Shown: positions 54,343 through 62,695 of the stretch, piece after piece
Layout: the number at the start of each line of letters is the position of its first letter
Numbering within the stretch: position 1 is the stretch's first letter
NCBI GenBank assembly: GCA_964561145.1
Contig: CAZLNZ010000003.1
Span: 1 to 64,000 of the forward strand
Direction of reading: 5' to 3'
Length of the DNA stretch: 64,000 nt
Origin: RUG14300 sp964561145
Lineage (GTDB): Bacteria; Bacillota; Clostridia; Christensenellales; CAG-1252
Program-made: the position numbers and the translations under genes
Notes under the pieces: generated by a model
Told to the model about the DNA's origin: nothing
The model's input: the letters and a program-made list of their open reading frames with translations, nothing else
Databases searched by the model: none

Positions 54343-54433
54343 AAAATGAAAACCACCGGTGCTTGATGTGAACCCCAAGAGTTGGACACTTATAGAGGTG
54401 CATATCAGCTGCGGTGGTTTGATTTTTCATTTT
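54343..54433. terminator. Long hairpin with IS3-like sequence in its loop
   Basis: AAAATGAAAACCACCG (54343-54358) pairs with CGGTGGTTT (54412-54420) and, after a 2-bp interruption, TTTTTCATTTT (to 54433). The loop holds AACCCCAAGAGTTGGACACT (54371-54390), a word typical of IS3/IS150-family ends. The hairpin is correctly placed to terminate the minus-strand DUF421 operon; the IS-like word suggests it came from a mobile-element end. Confidence 0.5.
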
Positions 54434-54436
54434 AGA

Positions 54437-54817
54437 TTATAATACTGTATCCCAACAAAAACCTAAGATATGCTCTAGGTTTTCGCAAACCTCTATTGTT
54501 ATGGCGGTTGTGGCTATTGCCGATTTATCATCGTGAGCCGATACATATCCCTCGATTTCAGCCAATCGCATTGTTATTTCTTTTGTTTCGTTATGAGAAA
54601 TTATAGCCTCGGTTACGTGCTTTTGCTTGTCCCAATATTCTTGTATATCTACAGCTTTTTCATGTGCTTCATCAAAGTTTTTTTCTTCAACAAGCGTGCG
54701 TATTTCTGATGCGGCAGTGGATATACTGTCAAAGACGTTTCTTAAGTAAACCTGTTCGAACACTCCAAGACCGATAAGAATTAGGAACACTATAATTGCG
54801 AATATTACCTTTTTCAA
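54437..54817 (-). CDS. DUF4363 family protein
   Basis: 126 aa. An N-terminal membrane helix (about 3-22; VIFAIIVFLILIGLGVFEQ) is followed by a helical extracytoplasmic domain (AASEIRTLVEEKNFDEAHEKAVDIQEYWDKQK), typical of DUF4363. Start overlaps the DUF421 stop by 4 bp, the usual pair in Clostridia, where these genes are found in sporulating lineages. Function unknown. Confidence 0.82.
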   Translation of the reverse strand: MKKVIFAIIVFLILIGLGVFEQVYLRNVFDSISTAASEIRTLVEEKNFDEAHEKAVDIQEYWDKQKHVTEAIISHNETKEITMRLAEIEGYVSAHDDKSAIATTAITIEVCENLEHILGFCWDTVL

Positions 54818-55551
54818 TTATTGTCCTCCTCATCGATGATAATTGCATTACCTTTTTTTGGTTGTAGGAATATTTCCTGTCCGTTGACCGAAAGCAGCAA
54901 TACATCTTTGACTTTCAAATCATTATCCTTTAGGATATATTCGATTTTTTCCTTTTCAACATCGCAATCTTCAAGATAATGTTCTTCAAATACCCCATCC
55001 AAAATTACAGGGCGAGGAAGCTCTGCCTCTTCGACCTCAAGTTGTTGGCTGTTCGGTGTAGTTGGGGCATATGCGGATTTTGGTAGTACCGAGAGTTTTC
55101 CGTTGGTTTCGAGAATTGCATAAGCCACCTGTGACGGATAGAAGTATCCTGCGGCACGAAGGGCATGCATCAGATCGGTAACGCTCATATCTAATTTATC
55201 TAGAAGACGTTTATCTATCCCGTTTGGTGTCATAATTACAATAGGTTTTCCGTTTAAGAGTTTGTTAAACTTTAGACTTTTGCTTGATAGCTTTGTTATG
55301 AATAGATGCAATACGAATAACGTAAAAATTGGTATTACGCCGTACATCAAAGGAATTTGCGTTTCTGCCATGGGAATGCACGCAAGCTCAGCGATAATTA
55401 ACGTAATGGCAAATTCGAAGGGCTGTAGCTCGCTAAGTTGTCTTTTCCCCATTAAACGCATTATTACAAGTAGCAAAACATATATAATAATTGACCTAAT
55501 AAAAACAATAAGCATATTTCTAGTTTGCGATGAATCCTTGTCTTTATACAT
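54814..55551 (-). CDS. DUF421 (YetF/YdfS-like) membrane protein
   Basis: 245 aa. Three N-terminal membrane helices (about 10-28, 45-62, 67-85) with RLMGKRQLSELQPFEFAITL between the first two, the DUF421 signature. Then a cytosolic YetF-type domain: NGKPIVIMTPNGIDKRLLDKL and MSVTDLMHALRAAGYFYPSQVAYAILETNG. B. subtilis relatives are spore-germination/envelope proteins of unclear role. ATG at 55551 near the end of the spacer. First gene of the minus-strand DUF421-DUF4363 operon. Confidence 0.88.
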   Translation of the reverse strand: MYKDKDSSQTRNMLIVFIRSIIIYVLLLVIMRLMGKRQLSELQPFEFAITLIIAELACIPMAETQIPLMYGVIPIFTLFVLHLFITKLSSKSLKFNKLLNGKPIVIMTPNGIDKRLLDKLDMSVTDLMHALRAAGYFYPSQVAYAILETNGKLSVLPKSAYAPTTPNSQQLEVEEAELPRPVILDGVFEEHYLEDCDVEKEKIEYILKDNDLKVKDVLLLSVNGQEIFLQPKKGNAIIIDEEDNN

Positions 55552-55962
55552 ATAAAAAAACTCGTTCGTTATTTATTCAAGTCTTGAGAAACTTGATAAA
55601 AAATAATATCAACAAGTTGGGTTCAGTGTATATGAATTACATTATCCTTTCTAGCCCTTTTACTATACAGGATGCACAAGAATGGCCAATCGTTGTGGTG
55701 ATTAAAAATTGTGGCGAAGTCATTTACTTGTTTTCTTTTCTTTTTTTTCTTTTTTCAGCATAGTAAGCAATGATTGCCATTTTTTGTTTTCGTATTCTTT
55801 CAGGGGTTTTTGCCCTTGTAAATTTACCTGTATTCTTTTTCATTGTCCGTTATTTTGCAATATATACAATATTGTCTTCTCTATAATCACATTCGTCGAC
55901 ATATGCCTGAAGTTGTTCAAGTATTCTTTCTTTTGGTTTTAATTTTTTATTAGAATATATAA
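55552..55962. other. Spacer with only doubtful minus-strand ORFs
   Basis: No solid gene. T-rich on the plus strand; two tiny minus-strand frames (listed separately) are the only protein-like signals. Confidence 0.4.
55724..55843 (-). CDS. Tiny basic ORF, 39 aa
   Basis: ATG at 55843, MKKNTGKFTRAKTPERIR...; ends KKRKENK and is almost entirely basic. It begins 6 bp after the stop of another short minus frame, with a weak ACGGA upstream, and could be coupled. It may be a real small DNA- or RNA-binding protein or a remnant. Confidence 0.25.
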   Translation of the reverse strand: MKKNTGKFTRAKTPERIRKQKMAIIAYYAEKRKKRKENK

Positions 55963-55990
55963 ATATATAATAATATAAAATACTTGACAA
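55850..55990 (-). CDS. Tiny ORF, 46 aa, antisense edge of the toxin-like gene
   Basis: TTG start at 55990. The C-terminal part KLKPKERILEQLQAYVDE reads as an amphipathic helix and ends DNIVYIAK. Only the last ~30 residues look protein-like; longer upstream translation is antisense to the toxin gene and rejected. Confidence 0.2.
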   Translation of the reverse strand: MSSILYYYIFIYSNKKLKPKERILEQLQAYVDECDYREDNIVYIAK

Positions 55991-56310
55991 AGAACAAACT
56001 GCCTTATAAAATTGAAGCAGTTTACACTGATGGTGTAAAAGCGGGGCACATTGACTGCCATCGTAGAAAAAGTGAACGGCACAAGAAGGGACATCTCTGG
56101 TTTCCGGATTCTTGGGATAATCGTATAATAGAAAAGGCTGGCGTTCACGTAGCAAACCTGAAAAAGAACAAGAATGTTCCTGATCATACTCCAATGTATG
56201 GAAAATATCGAGGGGTAGATGTTGTTGTATATAAATCTCGTGGAAGAATTTGTGGAGTGTGCCCAAAATTTGGTGTAAAAAGAAGGGAGGAAAGATATGA
56301 AAGAGAATAG
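55984..56310 (+). CDS. Orphan toxin-tip-like protein (EndoU-like layout)
   Basis: Up to 108 aa; the frame is open from about 55963, has no ATG before residue ~69 and no ribosome site, so a TTG at 55984 or an upstream protein would be needed. The order matches bacterial EndoU-type toxin tips: VYTDGVKAGHID with a first His, then KKGHLWFPDSW with a second His, a helix NRIIEKAGVHVANL, and a final strand pair YRGVDVVVYKSRGRICGV ending in CP, where a Lys is available. The CT tip of a polymorphic toxin without its carrier is the likeliest reading. The gene at 56297 starts inside its 3' end. Confidence 0.5.
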   Translation: MTKNKLPYKIEAVYTDGVKAGHIDCHRRKSERHKKGHLWFPDSWDNRIIEKAGVHVANLKKNKNVPDHTPMYGKYRGVDVVVYKSRGRICGVCPKFGVKRREERYERE

Positions 56311-56674
56311 ATTAATGAAAAGCTTTAGAATCTACATTGAAAGATTGCAAGACTTGTTGAATAATCCTCGGTATGAGGCTTTTTCAAATGAGGAACTCGA
56401 GCCATTGATTTTAAGAAACGAGGAAGTTTTTGTTGTAGCGTTGTTAAAAGACGAATCAGATGTTGTAGAAGCATTAAAGGATGAAGAGGTGTTTATTTCA
56501 CTTGCCGACTTTTTTGTTTTGATTCAAAAGCACTTTAAGTCAAAAAGAATATCTAATCAACTTGATGAATCTTTTAAACTAATAGAGCATGGTTCGACTT
56601 ATGCTGAGTATAGCAAGGAATATATTGAGTATATCGCAAACCGCATTGCACAATCGAAAAAAGTGATTGAGTAG
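56297..56674 (+). CDS. Putative immunity protein
   Basis: 125 aa, ATG at 56297 (AGGGAGGAAAGAT upstream), overlapping the toxin-like gene by 14 bp. Acidic and helical (YIERLQDLLNNPRYEAFSNE, LIQKHFKSKRISNQLDESFK), no signal peptide, as expected for a cytoplasmic immunity protein. No database family recognised; the assignment rests on position and composition. Confidence 0.5.
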   Translation: MKENRLMKSFRIYIERLQDLLNNPRYEAFSNEELEPLILRNEEVFVVALLKDESDVVEALKDEEVFISLADFFVLIQKHFKSKRISNQLDESFKLIEHGSTYAEYSKEYIEYIANRIAQSKKVIE

Positions 56675-56937
56675 AGGTTGCTTGGCAATATTGAAGTTTT
56701 TACTCTTGTGCAATGCGTTGAAAAAGAGTTGGATTTTTATTGTCGCTTGACTGTGATCGGTTTGGTTTTTGGAAGCAATCCCTTCCTTTTTGATTTTACT
56801 AATTTTTCATAAATAGGGGTAAATAGAATAAAAAAGTAGTGGTTTATATAAGAAACTGTTATCTCAATAATTGTATTTATAAAAAGTTAATGGTACAAAG
56901 TGGGTACAAATCGAGTGATGTAAAAGCACCTTTGCCA
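56675..56937. other. Gene-free spacer with a short direct repeat
   Basis: No gene seen. It contains GGTACAAA at 56892-56899 and again at 56903-56910 (11-bp period), a pattern reminiscent of integrase arm sites. Confidence 0.35.
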
Positions 56938-56966
56938 TTGACATTTTTACAAAAAATAGATATAAT
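56938..56966 (+). promoter_or_regulatory. Sigma-A-type promoter of rpiB
   Basis: -35 TTGACA (56938-56943), 17-bp spacer, -10 TATAAT (56961-56966), 43 bp before the ATG. Confidence 0.75.
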
Positions 56967-57008
56967 ATAAAAAGATGCATATAAAGACATGCTGTCGGAG
57001 GTAAGTTG

Positions 57009-57461
57009 ATGCGTATAGCTATAGGTTGCGATCATGGCGGAATAGTGTTGAAACCTGCAATTTTGGAGTATTTATCCGATGTCGGAATCGAGTACAAAGA
57101 TTTCGGTTGTTTCAGTAACGACTCCGTTGATTATCCTATTTATGCAAAAGCTGTAGCCGAGGCTGTATCAGGCGGTGAATACGACAAAGGTATTTTGTTG
57201 TGCGGTACCGGGATCGGTATGTCAATTTGTGCAAATAAGATCAAAGGCATTAGGGCGGCTGTAGTGTCCGATGAGTTTTCGGCGGAAAAAACAGCGGAAC
57301 ATAATGCAACAAATATTCTTTGCTTGGGCGGAAGGATCGTTTCAATTGAAAAGGCTGTCGCACTGGTTAAGGTTTGGTTGGAAACACCCTTTGCAGGTGG
57401 CAGACATCAAAACAGAATAGATATGATTTCCGAAATCGAATCGGAGCAAGCAAAGAAATAA
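57009..57461 (+). CDS. rpiB: Ribose-5-phosphate isomerase B
   Basis: 150 aa from the ATG at 57009 with CGGAGGT at 56996-57002; a TTG at 57006 is in frame but less likely. IGCDHGGIVLK at the N-terminus with the active-site Asp/His, VDYPIYAKAVAEAV, the GTGIGM loop with a Cys (LLCGTGIGMSICANKIKGIRAA) that acts as base in RpiB, and NILCLGGRI. It interconverts ribose 5-phosphate and ribulose 5-phosphate in the pentose phosphate pathway. Next gene upp is 90 bp away. Confidence 0.95.
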   Translation: MRIAIGCDHGGIVLKPAILEYLSDVGIEYKDFGCFSNDSVDYPIYAKAVAEAVSGGEYDKGILLCGTGIGMSICANKIKGIRAAVVSDEFSAEKTAEHNATNILCLGGRIVSIEKAVALVKVWLETPFAGGRHQNRIDMISEIESEQAKK

Positions 57462-57551
57462 TTTCAAGAGTACTTGGAGTTATTTTTTTGTAAATAGTCA
57501 AAGAGGAACACTCTTACTAATATAACAAAGGACAATGCTTAGGAGGTAAAA

Positions 57552-58181
57552 ATGAGCAAGGTTGTAGTATTTGATCATCCATTAATTACGCATAAGGTTA
57601 CTCTCATGAGAGACAAAACCACTACAAACAAGGATTTTCGTGAATTACTTGAAGAAATTTCTATGTTGATGACCTATGAGGTTACCAGAGATTTACCGCT
57701 AGAAGAGGTTGAAATCGAAACTCCTATTTGCAAATCCAAGCAAAAGATTATATCCGGGCGACAATTGGGTGTAGTTCCTATTCTTCGTGCGGGGCTGGGA
57801 ATGGTAAACGGTTTTTTGAAGATAGTTCCCGCCGCAAAAGTCGGACATATCGGTTGTTATCGTGATCCCGAAACCAGTAAGCCTGTGGAGTACTATTGTA
57901 AGCTTCCGGTAGATGTTGAACAACGTGAAGTTGTAGTTGTTGATCCGATGCTTGCGACGGGTGGATCGGCAATAATGGCAATCAACTTTATAAAAGATCA
58001 CGGTGTAAAGAGTATTAAGTTTATGTGCTTAATCGCTTCTCCCGAAGGAATTCAAGCTTTACAAGAGGCTCATCCCGATGTTGATATTTTTATTGCCGCA
58101 AAGGATGAAAAACTTAACGAGCATAACTATATTGTCCCCGGCTTAGGCGATGCCGGTGACAGAATATTCGGAACTTTATAA
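57552..58181 (+). CDS. upp: Uracil phosphoribosyltransferase
   Basis: 209 aa, usual length, ATG at 57552 with TAGGAGG. PRTase signature VVVVDPMLATGGSAIMAI binds PRPP; KHDP-like FDHPLITHKVTLMRD at the N-terminus, VPILRAGLGMVNG and GLGDAGDRIFGT at the C-terminus (uracil site). It salvages uracil to UMP. The rpiB-upp neighbourhood just before the ATPase operon is common in Clostridia. Confidence 0.97.
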   Translation: MSKVVVFDHPLITHKVTLMRDKTTTNKDFRELLEEISMLMTYEVTRDLPLEEVEIETPICKSKQKIISGRQLGVVPILRAGLGMVNGFLKIVPAAKVGHIGCYRDPETSKPVEYYCKLPVDVEQREVVVVDPMLATGGSAIMAINFIKDHGVKSIKFMCLIASPEGIQALQEAHPDVDIFIAAKDEKLNEHNYIVPGLGDAGDRIFGTL

Positions 58182-58209
58182 GATAATACTAGATTTATTA
58201 AAGAAATGT

Positions 58210-58244
58210 CCAATAAGTCGGGTGAACCGTTCCCGACTTATTGG
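58210..58244 (+). terminator. 13-bp perfect hairpin between upp and the V-ATPase operon
   Basis: CCAATAAGTCGGG (58210-58222), loop TGAACCGTT, CCCGACTTATTGG (58232-58244). No U tract follows, so termination may be partial; it lies 26 bp before the first ATPase gene. Confidence 0.6.
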
Positions 58245-58270
58245 TGTCACTAATAAAAAGGTTATAAAAA

Positions 58271-58603
58271 ATGGAAAACGTAAAAGAAACTATCAATCAA
58301 ATACTTGAAGCGGAAAACACCGTGGAAGAAAAAAGGCTTGAGGCTATGGGCGAAGCAAAAAAACTCGTTGACGAGGCTAACGAGCAAGCCTCTTTTATTC
58401 GTAAAGAGGGTGAAAGAAATGCCAAAGAAGAGGAAAAAGCAATGCTTGCAAAAGGAAAAGCTGAAGCCGAGGAAAAAGCACGTTTAATTATAGCCGAAGG
58501 TGAACAATCGGCTCGTTATCAAAAGGAAAAGTCCGAGGACAAAATTGATAAAGCCGTTTACTATATAGTAGAAAGGATTAAGGAGAAGTATGGCAATCGT
58601 TGA
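58271..58603 (+). CDS. ntpF: V/A-ATPase subunit G/H-like stalk protein
   Basis: 110 aa, almost entirely a charged Ala/Glu/Lys coiled coil (ETINQILEAENTVEEKRLEAM...). This is the small peripheral-stalk partner that heads V/A-ATPase operons (NtpF/AhaH type). It pairs with subunit E to tie the catalytic head to subunit I. Start 26 bp after the hairpin, weak ribosome site (AAAAGG); ends inside the I gene (14-bp overlap). Confidence 0.82.
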   Translation: MENVKETINQILEAENTVEEKRLEAMGEAKKLVDEANEQASFIRKEGERNAKEEEKAMLAKGKAEAEEKARLIIAEGEQSARYQKEKSEDKIDKAVYYIVERIKEKYGNR

Positions 58604-60581
58604 AATGCGAAAGGTTACTGCAATAGCCCTGACAGGGGAACGTGATAAACTTTTGCAAACGCTAATTCAATATAAGTCAAGTGAACTGATAGAAACTCCC
58701 GTATTTGACGGTGAGTATTCTTTTGACTTATCCGAATTGAAGGAGAATGCTTCTTCTGCTATGGCAAGGCTCAACTTTGCACTGGATTATATTAAAAATC
58801 AACGTAATGTAGCAAAACCATTGATCAAAAAGGGCGTTTTAGATTACAAACCGCCTAAAAAGGATTTTTTAGCACCTCAAAGACCTTCTATTACAGATGA
58901 GGAAATAAGAGATGCATATGCAAATAGAGACTTGATTCTATCAAAAGTTAAGATGTTAGAGGTGCTTAGCGGAGAGGAGATTGCACTAAGAAGTGAGACG
59001 GCGAGACTAACAAATACTCTTGAAAGCTTATCTTTGTACGAGAACATTGATGTCCCGTTTTCGAGTTTTAAAGACTTAAGCGATATTTCCTTGATGCTAG
59101 GCACCGTTAGTACTGACAAGCTTCGAGAGGAAATCAATATAAAAGACTTGTTGGCAGATTCTTGGTATTATCTCGAGGAAAAGGGAAAACTTACCGTTTT
59201 TTGCATTGCATGTCCTATTGAAAGGAAAAAAGAGATTCAAACTCTACTATCCAGATTGGAATTTTCTAGGTGTTCTCAAGGCGGAGGTACGCCGGTTGAG
59301 CTGATTGCCGAGGTCAAGGAGCAGCTTGAAAATGTCGAAAGGAGAAAGGTAGAGGTTATAAAAGAGGTATTGGCTGTTGAGGAATTTGAATGGCAATTCA
59401 AGGTATTGTTTGACTATTATTCGTTGGAGTTGAAAAAGCTTGAAGCAAGCGAGCGTTTCGGGTATACGTCAAAGACCTTTGCCCTTTCGTTTTGGACTCC
59501 GTTGAGTGAGGTTGAACGACTCGAAAAGCTTCTGAAAAAAGAAGGACTAGATGTGGTGCTTTTTGTGGAGGAGCCTACAGAAGAGGATTTGGTTCCGACT
59601 ATGACCGAGAACAATGCTCTTGTATCCCCCTTTGAGGATATCACAAACATGTATTCCGTACCTTCATATAGGGAAAAGGATCCAAACGGAATAATGAGTA
59701 TTTTCTACTTTATTTTGTTTGGTGTAATGCTTGGAGATGCGGCTTACGGAATAATCCTCTCCTTGGCTTGCTTTACCCTCTATGTTTTGAAAAAGCCTAG
59801 AAAAGGAGAGGGAAGAATGCTTTTGATACTCGGTTTTTGCGGGATTTCAACTGCAATATGGGGAACCTTGTTCGGTAGTTGGTTCGGTGAAACCCTTCTT
59901 CCTTGGTATTGGTTTAATCCCTTAGAGGAACCCTTGAAAATGCTTATTCTCTCAATGGCATTGGGATTTATACAGATTCTCGTTTCCATGTTTTTGAACG
60001 CACTTAACCTTTTCAGAGAAGGAAAAGTGCTCGATGCAATATTCAATGTCTTTGGGTGGTATGTAGTATTTATCGGATTGGCACTATTCGTAATTCCTAT
60101 GTTCGTCAATGTACCTGACGGCATCAAAACTGCGGGCTGGATAACTGCACTGGTAGGCGTAGGAATGCTTCTAATTGGCGGAGCATTGGGTAAGAAGAAT
60201 ATACTTACAGCGTTGATGGGTGGTTTTAAGAACATTTACGGAGTAACTAATTATCTTAGCGATGTGCTAAGTTATGCCAGATTGTTTGGACTGGGGCTGG
60301 CAACAGGCGTCGTGGCAATGGTTATCAATCAAATATGTGTGGTAATCAGAAGCTTACTTCCCGGGATAGTCGGTGCCATATTCGGATGGGCTATATCGAT
60401 AGTGATATATGTTGTCGGGCATGTGTTTAATATAGCGATTAACACATTGGGAACCTATGTGCACAATTGTAGATTGCAATACGTTGAGTTTTACGGAAGA
60501 TTTTATACAGGCGGAGGGCATGCATTTTTGCCCTTCGGTTCTGATACAAAATACACTTACTTAGAAAGTAAGAAGGACTGA
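58590..60581 (+). CDS. ntpI: V/A-ATPase subunit I
   Basis: 663 aa. The N-terminal half (1-~350) is a cytoplasmic helical stalk; from about 365 there are ~7-8 membrane helices with FYFILFGVMLGDAAYGIIL, GTLFGSWFG and LSDVLSYARLFGLGLATGVVAMV. The last helix carries the Arg that faces the K-ring and releases the ion. Static arm of the motor. Overlaps the preceding gene. Confidence 0.92.
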   Translation: MAIVEMRKVTAIALTGERDKLLQTLIQYKSSELIETPVFDGEYSFDLSELKENASSAMARLNFALDYIKNQRNVAKPLIKKGVLDYKPPKKDFLAPQRPSITDEEIRDAYANRDLILSKVKMLEVLSGEEIALRSETARLTNTLESLSLYENIDVPFSSFKDLSDISLMLGTVSTDKLREEINIKDLLADSWYYLEEKGKLTVFCIACPIERKKEIQTLLSRLEFSRCSQGGGTPVELIAEVKEQLENVERRKVEVIKEVLAVEEFEWQFKVLFDYYSLELKKLEASERFGYTSKTFALSFWTPLSEVERLEKLLKKEGLDVVLFVEEPTEEDLVPTMTENNALVSPFEDITNMYSVPSYREKDPNGIMSIFYFILFGVMLGDAAYGIILSLACFTLYVLKKPRKGEGRMLLILGFCGISTAIWGTLFGSWFGETLLPWYWFNPLEEPLKMLILSMALGFIQILVSMFLNALNLFREGKVLDAIFNVFGWYVVFIGLALFVIPMFVNVPDGIKTAGWITALVGVGMLLIGGALGKKNILTALMGGFKNIYGVTNYLSDVLSYARLFGLGLATGVVAMVINQICVVIRSLLPGIVGAIFGWAISIVIYVVGHVFNIAINTLGTYVHNCRLQYVEFYGRFYTGGGHAFLPFGSDTKYTYLESKKD

Positions 60582-60615
60582 TTAAAAGAAAGGTTTATAC
60601 CTTAAGGAGGTAAAT

Positions 60616-61125
60616 ATGGATTTGATGATTTTATCGGAAACCCTTCCAAGATTGGAGTTAGGAGTATTCTATGCAATGCTTGGTGCGGCACTAGCTGCAT
60701 TGATGTCGGGTATCGGATCCGCTATCGGTGTCGGTTTAGCAGGAAGAGCTGCAGCCGGTCTTGTTGCAGAAGAGCCTGATAAGTTCAGTAAATGTTTAAT
60801 TCTTCAGCTGTTGCCGGGTACGCAAGGTATTTACGGCTTATTGATTGCCTTTATCGTTTTTATAAAGATCGGCTTGTTCGGCGAAGGTGTTGCCGTTTCA
60901 AACGTGCAGGGCTTAACGATATTGGCAGGATGTCTACCAATGGCATTCGTTGGTTTGCTTTCGGCTATTCATCAAGGCAAGGTTGCAGTTGCAGGAATAG
61001 GACTCGTTGCGAAGAGAGGCGAAGAGAGCGGTAAGGGCATAATCATGGCAGTTATGGTTGAAACCTATGCTATATTTGCCTTGCTAGTATCCTTCCTTTC
61101 TGTATTTATGACCAAAGTAGGATAA
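60616..61125 (+). CDS. ntpK: V/A-ATPase subunit K (membrane rotor)
   Basis: 169 aa, two fused c-subunit hairpins (four helices). Residues equivalent to the Enterococcus hirae Na+ ligands are all present: Leu66, Thr69 and Gln70 in LLPGTQG, Gln120 in HQGKVA and Glu149 in VETYAI. This points to Na+ rather than H+ binding. Ribosome site TAAGGAGG 7 bp upstream. Forms the rotor ring with subunit I. Confidence 0.95.
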   Translation: MDLMILSETLPRLELGVFYAMLGAALAALMSGIGSAIGVGLAGRAAAGLVAEEPDKFSKCLILQLLPGTQGIYGLLIAFIVFIKIGLFGEGVAVSNVQGLTILAGCLPMAFVGLLSAIHQGKVAVAGIGLVAKRGEESGKGIIMAVMVETYAIFALLVSFLSVFMTKVG

Positions 61126-61127
61126 TA

Positions 61128-61706
61128 ATGAGCAAAGAAGCTTTAATCGATAAAATCCTTTCCGATGGCGAGAAAGAAGTGCAATGGATACTTGACGCTG
61201 CCAAGGAAAGGGCTGATAATATTATTTCAGAAGCCAAGGAATGTGCCAAAAAGGAAATGTTACGCTGTGAAGAAAGGGCTCATCGTTTTTTGCCCGAACA
61301 AGAGCGTAGAATTTGCTCTGTAGCCGAGCTTGAGCGGAAAAAGCTATTGACTGCTGCCAAGCAAGAGGTAGTAGATAAAACCTTTTGTCGTGCGGTTAAT
61401 GCAATCAAATCTCTTTCCGATGATGAGTATCTTTCTATTATAAAAGGAATGATCGTTTCTTCAGCAGAAGATGGGGATACCGTGATTGTATCTAAACTCG
61501 ATAAAGAAAGAGTCACCGAGGCTTTTATAGGTAGTATTGCGAAGAAATTAAACATACGCTTGACCTTGTCGAAGGAGTACGGAGATTTTGACGGCGGTGT
61601 TTTGCTGTCTTCAGAAGGCTACGATAAAAATTTGACATTGGAAAGCGAGCTTGCCCTTATTCGAGAACGGGAAGAATCCAACTTGGTAGAAATATTATTT
61701 AGTTAA
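61128..61706 (+). CDS. ntpE: V/A-ATPase subunit E
   Basis: 192 aa. N-terminal coiled coil (VQWILDAAKERADNIISEAK...) and C-terminal globular domain with EYGDFDGGVLLSSEGYDKNL, the NtpE pattern. It is the peripheral stalk, partner of the small G/H subunit. Starts 2 bp after ntpK. Confidence 0.88.
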   Translation: MSKEALIDKILSDGEKEVQWILDAAKERADNIISEAKECAKKEMLRCEERAHRFLPEQERRICSVAELERKKLLTAAKQEVVDKTFCRAVNAIKSLSDDEYLSIIKGMIVSSAEDGDTVIVSKLDKERVTEAFIGSIAKKLNIRLTLSKEYGDFDGGVLLSSEGYDKNLTLESELALIREREESNLVEILFS

Positions 61707-61708
61707 CT

Positions 61709-62695
61709 ATGTCTAATCTCTTAAGTATAGAATTTGCGAATGCCAGAATAAAATCACTGGAGAAAAATCTTCTAACCAAAGATAGGTTGACGAGATTAAT
61801 GGATTCCTCGGATTTAACCGAGGCTCTTCGTATATTGTCCGAAGTGAATTATGGTGGTGGATTGATTTTGGAGGATCCTTTTCTTTTCGACACGTTGCTA
61901 AAGGCAGAGGAGACAAGAACGACCGAATTGGTTAGCACTCTGGTTCCCGACGGATATGGCTTCGAGTGCTTTTTGATGAAGAACGACTATCACAATGCAA
62001 AGGTATACTATAAGGGACGCTTTACGAAAGGAATAAATGACAATGCATTAAAACCTAACGGAGTAATTGAAGCAGTTGACGGTATTCTGACCTCTAATGA
62101 CTATAAAGGATTCCCGTTAGGAATGCGTGAGGCTCTTGAAAAACTTGATTCCCTTCAAGAAGAGAGTATGATAACTCCAAGGGATATAGATTTACTTCTA
62201 GATAAAGCCTACTATAAAGATGTATTTGCTATTTTAAAAAGAAGCAAACAATCGGTTATTCAAAGGTACTTTTCCACTTTGGCTGACTATACTAACATCT
62301 TATCCATGGCAAGAGTTAGGAGAGCGGGGATGACAGCAGAAGAGCTTGAAAAAGAATTCATAGAAGAAGGCTCTTTACCCCTAAAGGAGCTTCTCGAGGA
62401 TATGAATTCAACTGCAAGTGATAATCTCGAAAAGTATCGCTACGGCAAGTATTCCAAGATATTTGCTTGTATTGTAGAAGATCCCTCATTGATTTTGTTG
62501 GAAAAGACTTTGGATGATGAACTCATAGCCATTTTTAAAAGAGAGAAAACCGATATGTTTTCTACGGCACCCATTGCCGGTTATTATGTCGGGAAGCTTA
62601 TCGAATTAAAGGTTGTAAGATTAATATTGGTTTGCTTAAGCAACGGTGTTGATAAAAAGCAAATCAAAAGGAGGTTAAGAGAGACGTATGCTTAA
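61709..62695 (+). CDS. ntpC: V/A-ATPase subunit C
   Basis: 328 aa, all-helical, V-ATPase V0D/AC39 family. FANARIKSLEKNLLTKDRL near the start and VRLILVCLSNGVDKKQIKRRLRETYA at the end are typical. It caps the K ring and seats the central stalk. Overlaps the F gene by 8 bp. Confidence 0.9.
   Translation: MSNLLSIEFANARIKSLEKNLLTKDRLTRLMDSSDLTEALRILSEVNYGGGLILEDPFLFDTLLKAEETRTTELVSTLVPDGYGFECFLMKNDYHNAKVYYKGRFTKGINDNALKPNGVIEAVDGILTSNDYKGFPLGMREALEKLDSLQEESMITPRDIDLLLDKAYYKDVFAILKRSKQSVIQRYFSTLADYTNILSMARVRRAGMTAEELEKEFIEEGSLPLKELLEDMNSTASDNLEKYRYGKYSKIFACIVEDPSLILLEKTLDDELIAIFKREKTDMFSTAPIAGYYVGKLIELKVVRLILVCLSNGVDKKQIKRRLRETYA

Noticed and set aside
55530..55763. 77-aa plus-strand frame after the DUF421 gene start
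   Set aside because: Begins inside the DUF421 start region, ends in a T-rich hydrophobic run and has no ribosome site.
55850..56266. 138-aa minus-strand frame opposite the toxin-like gene
   Set aside because: Only its last ~30 residues look protein-like; the rest is antisense to the toxin-like frame. The short part is listed at low confidence.
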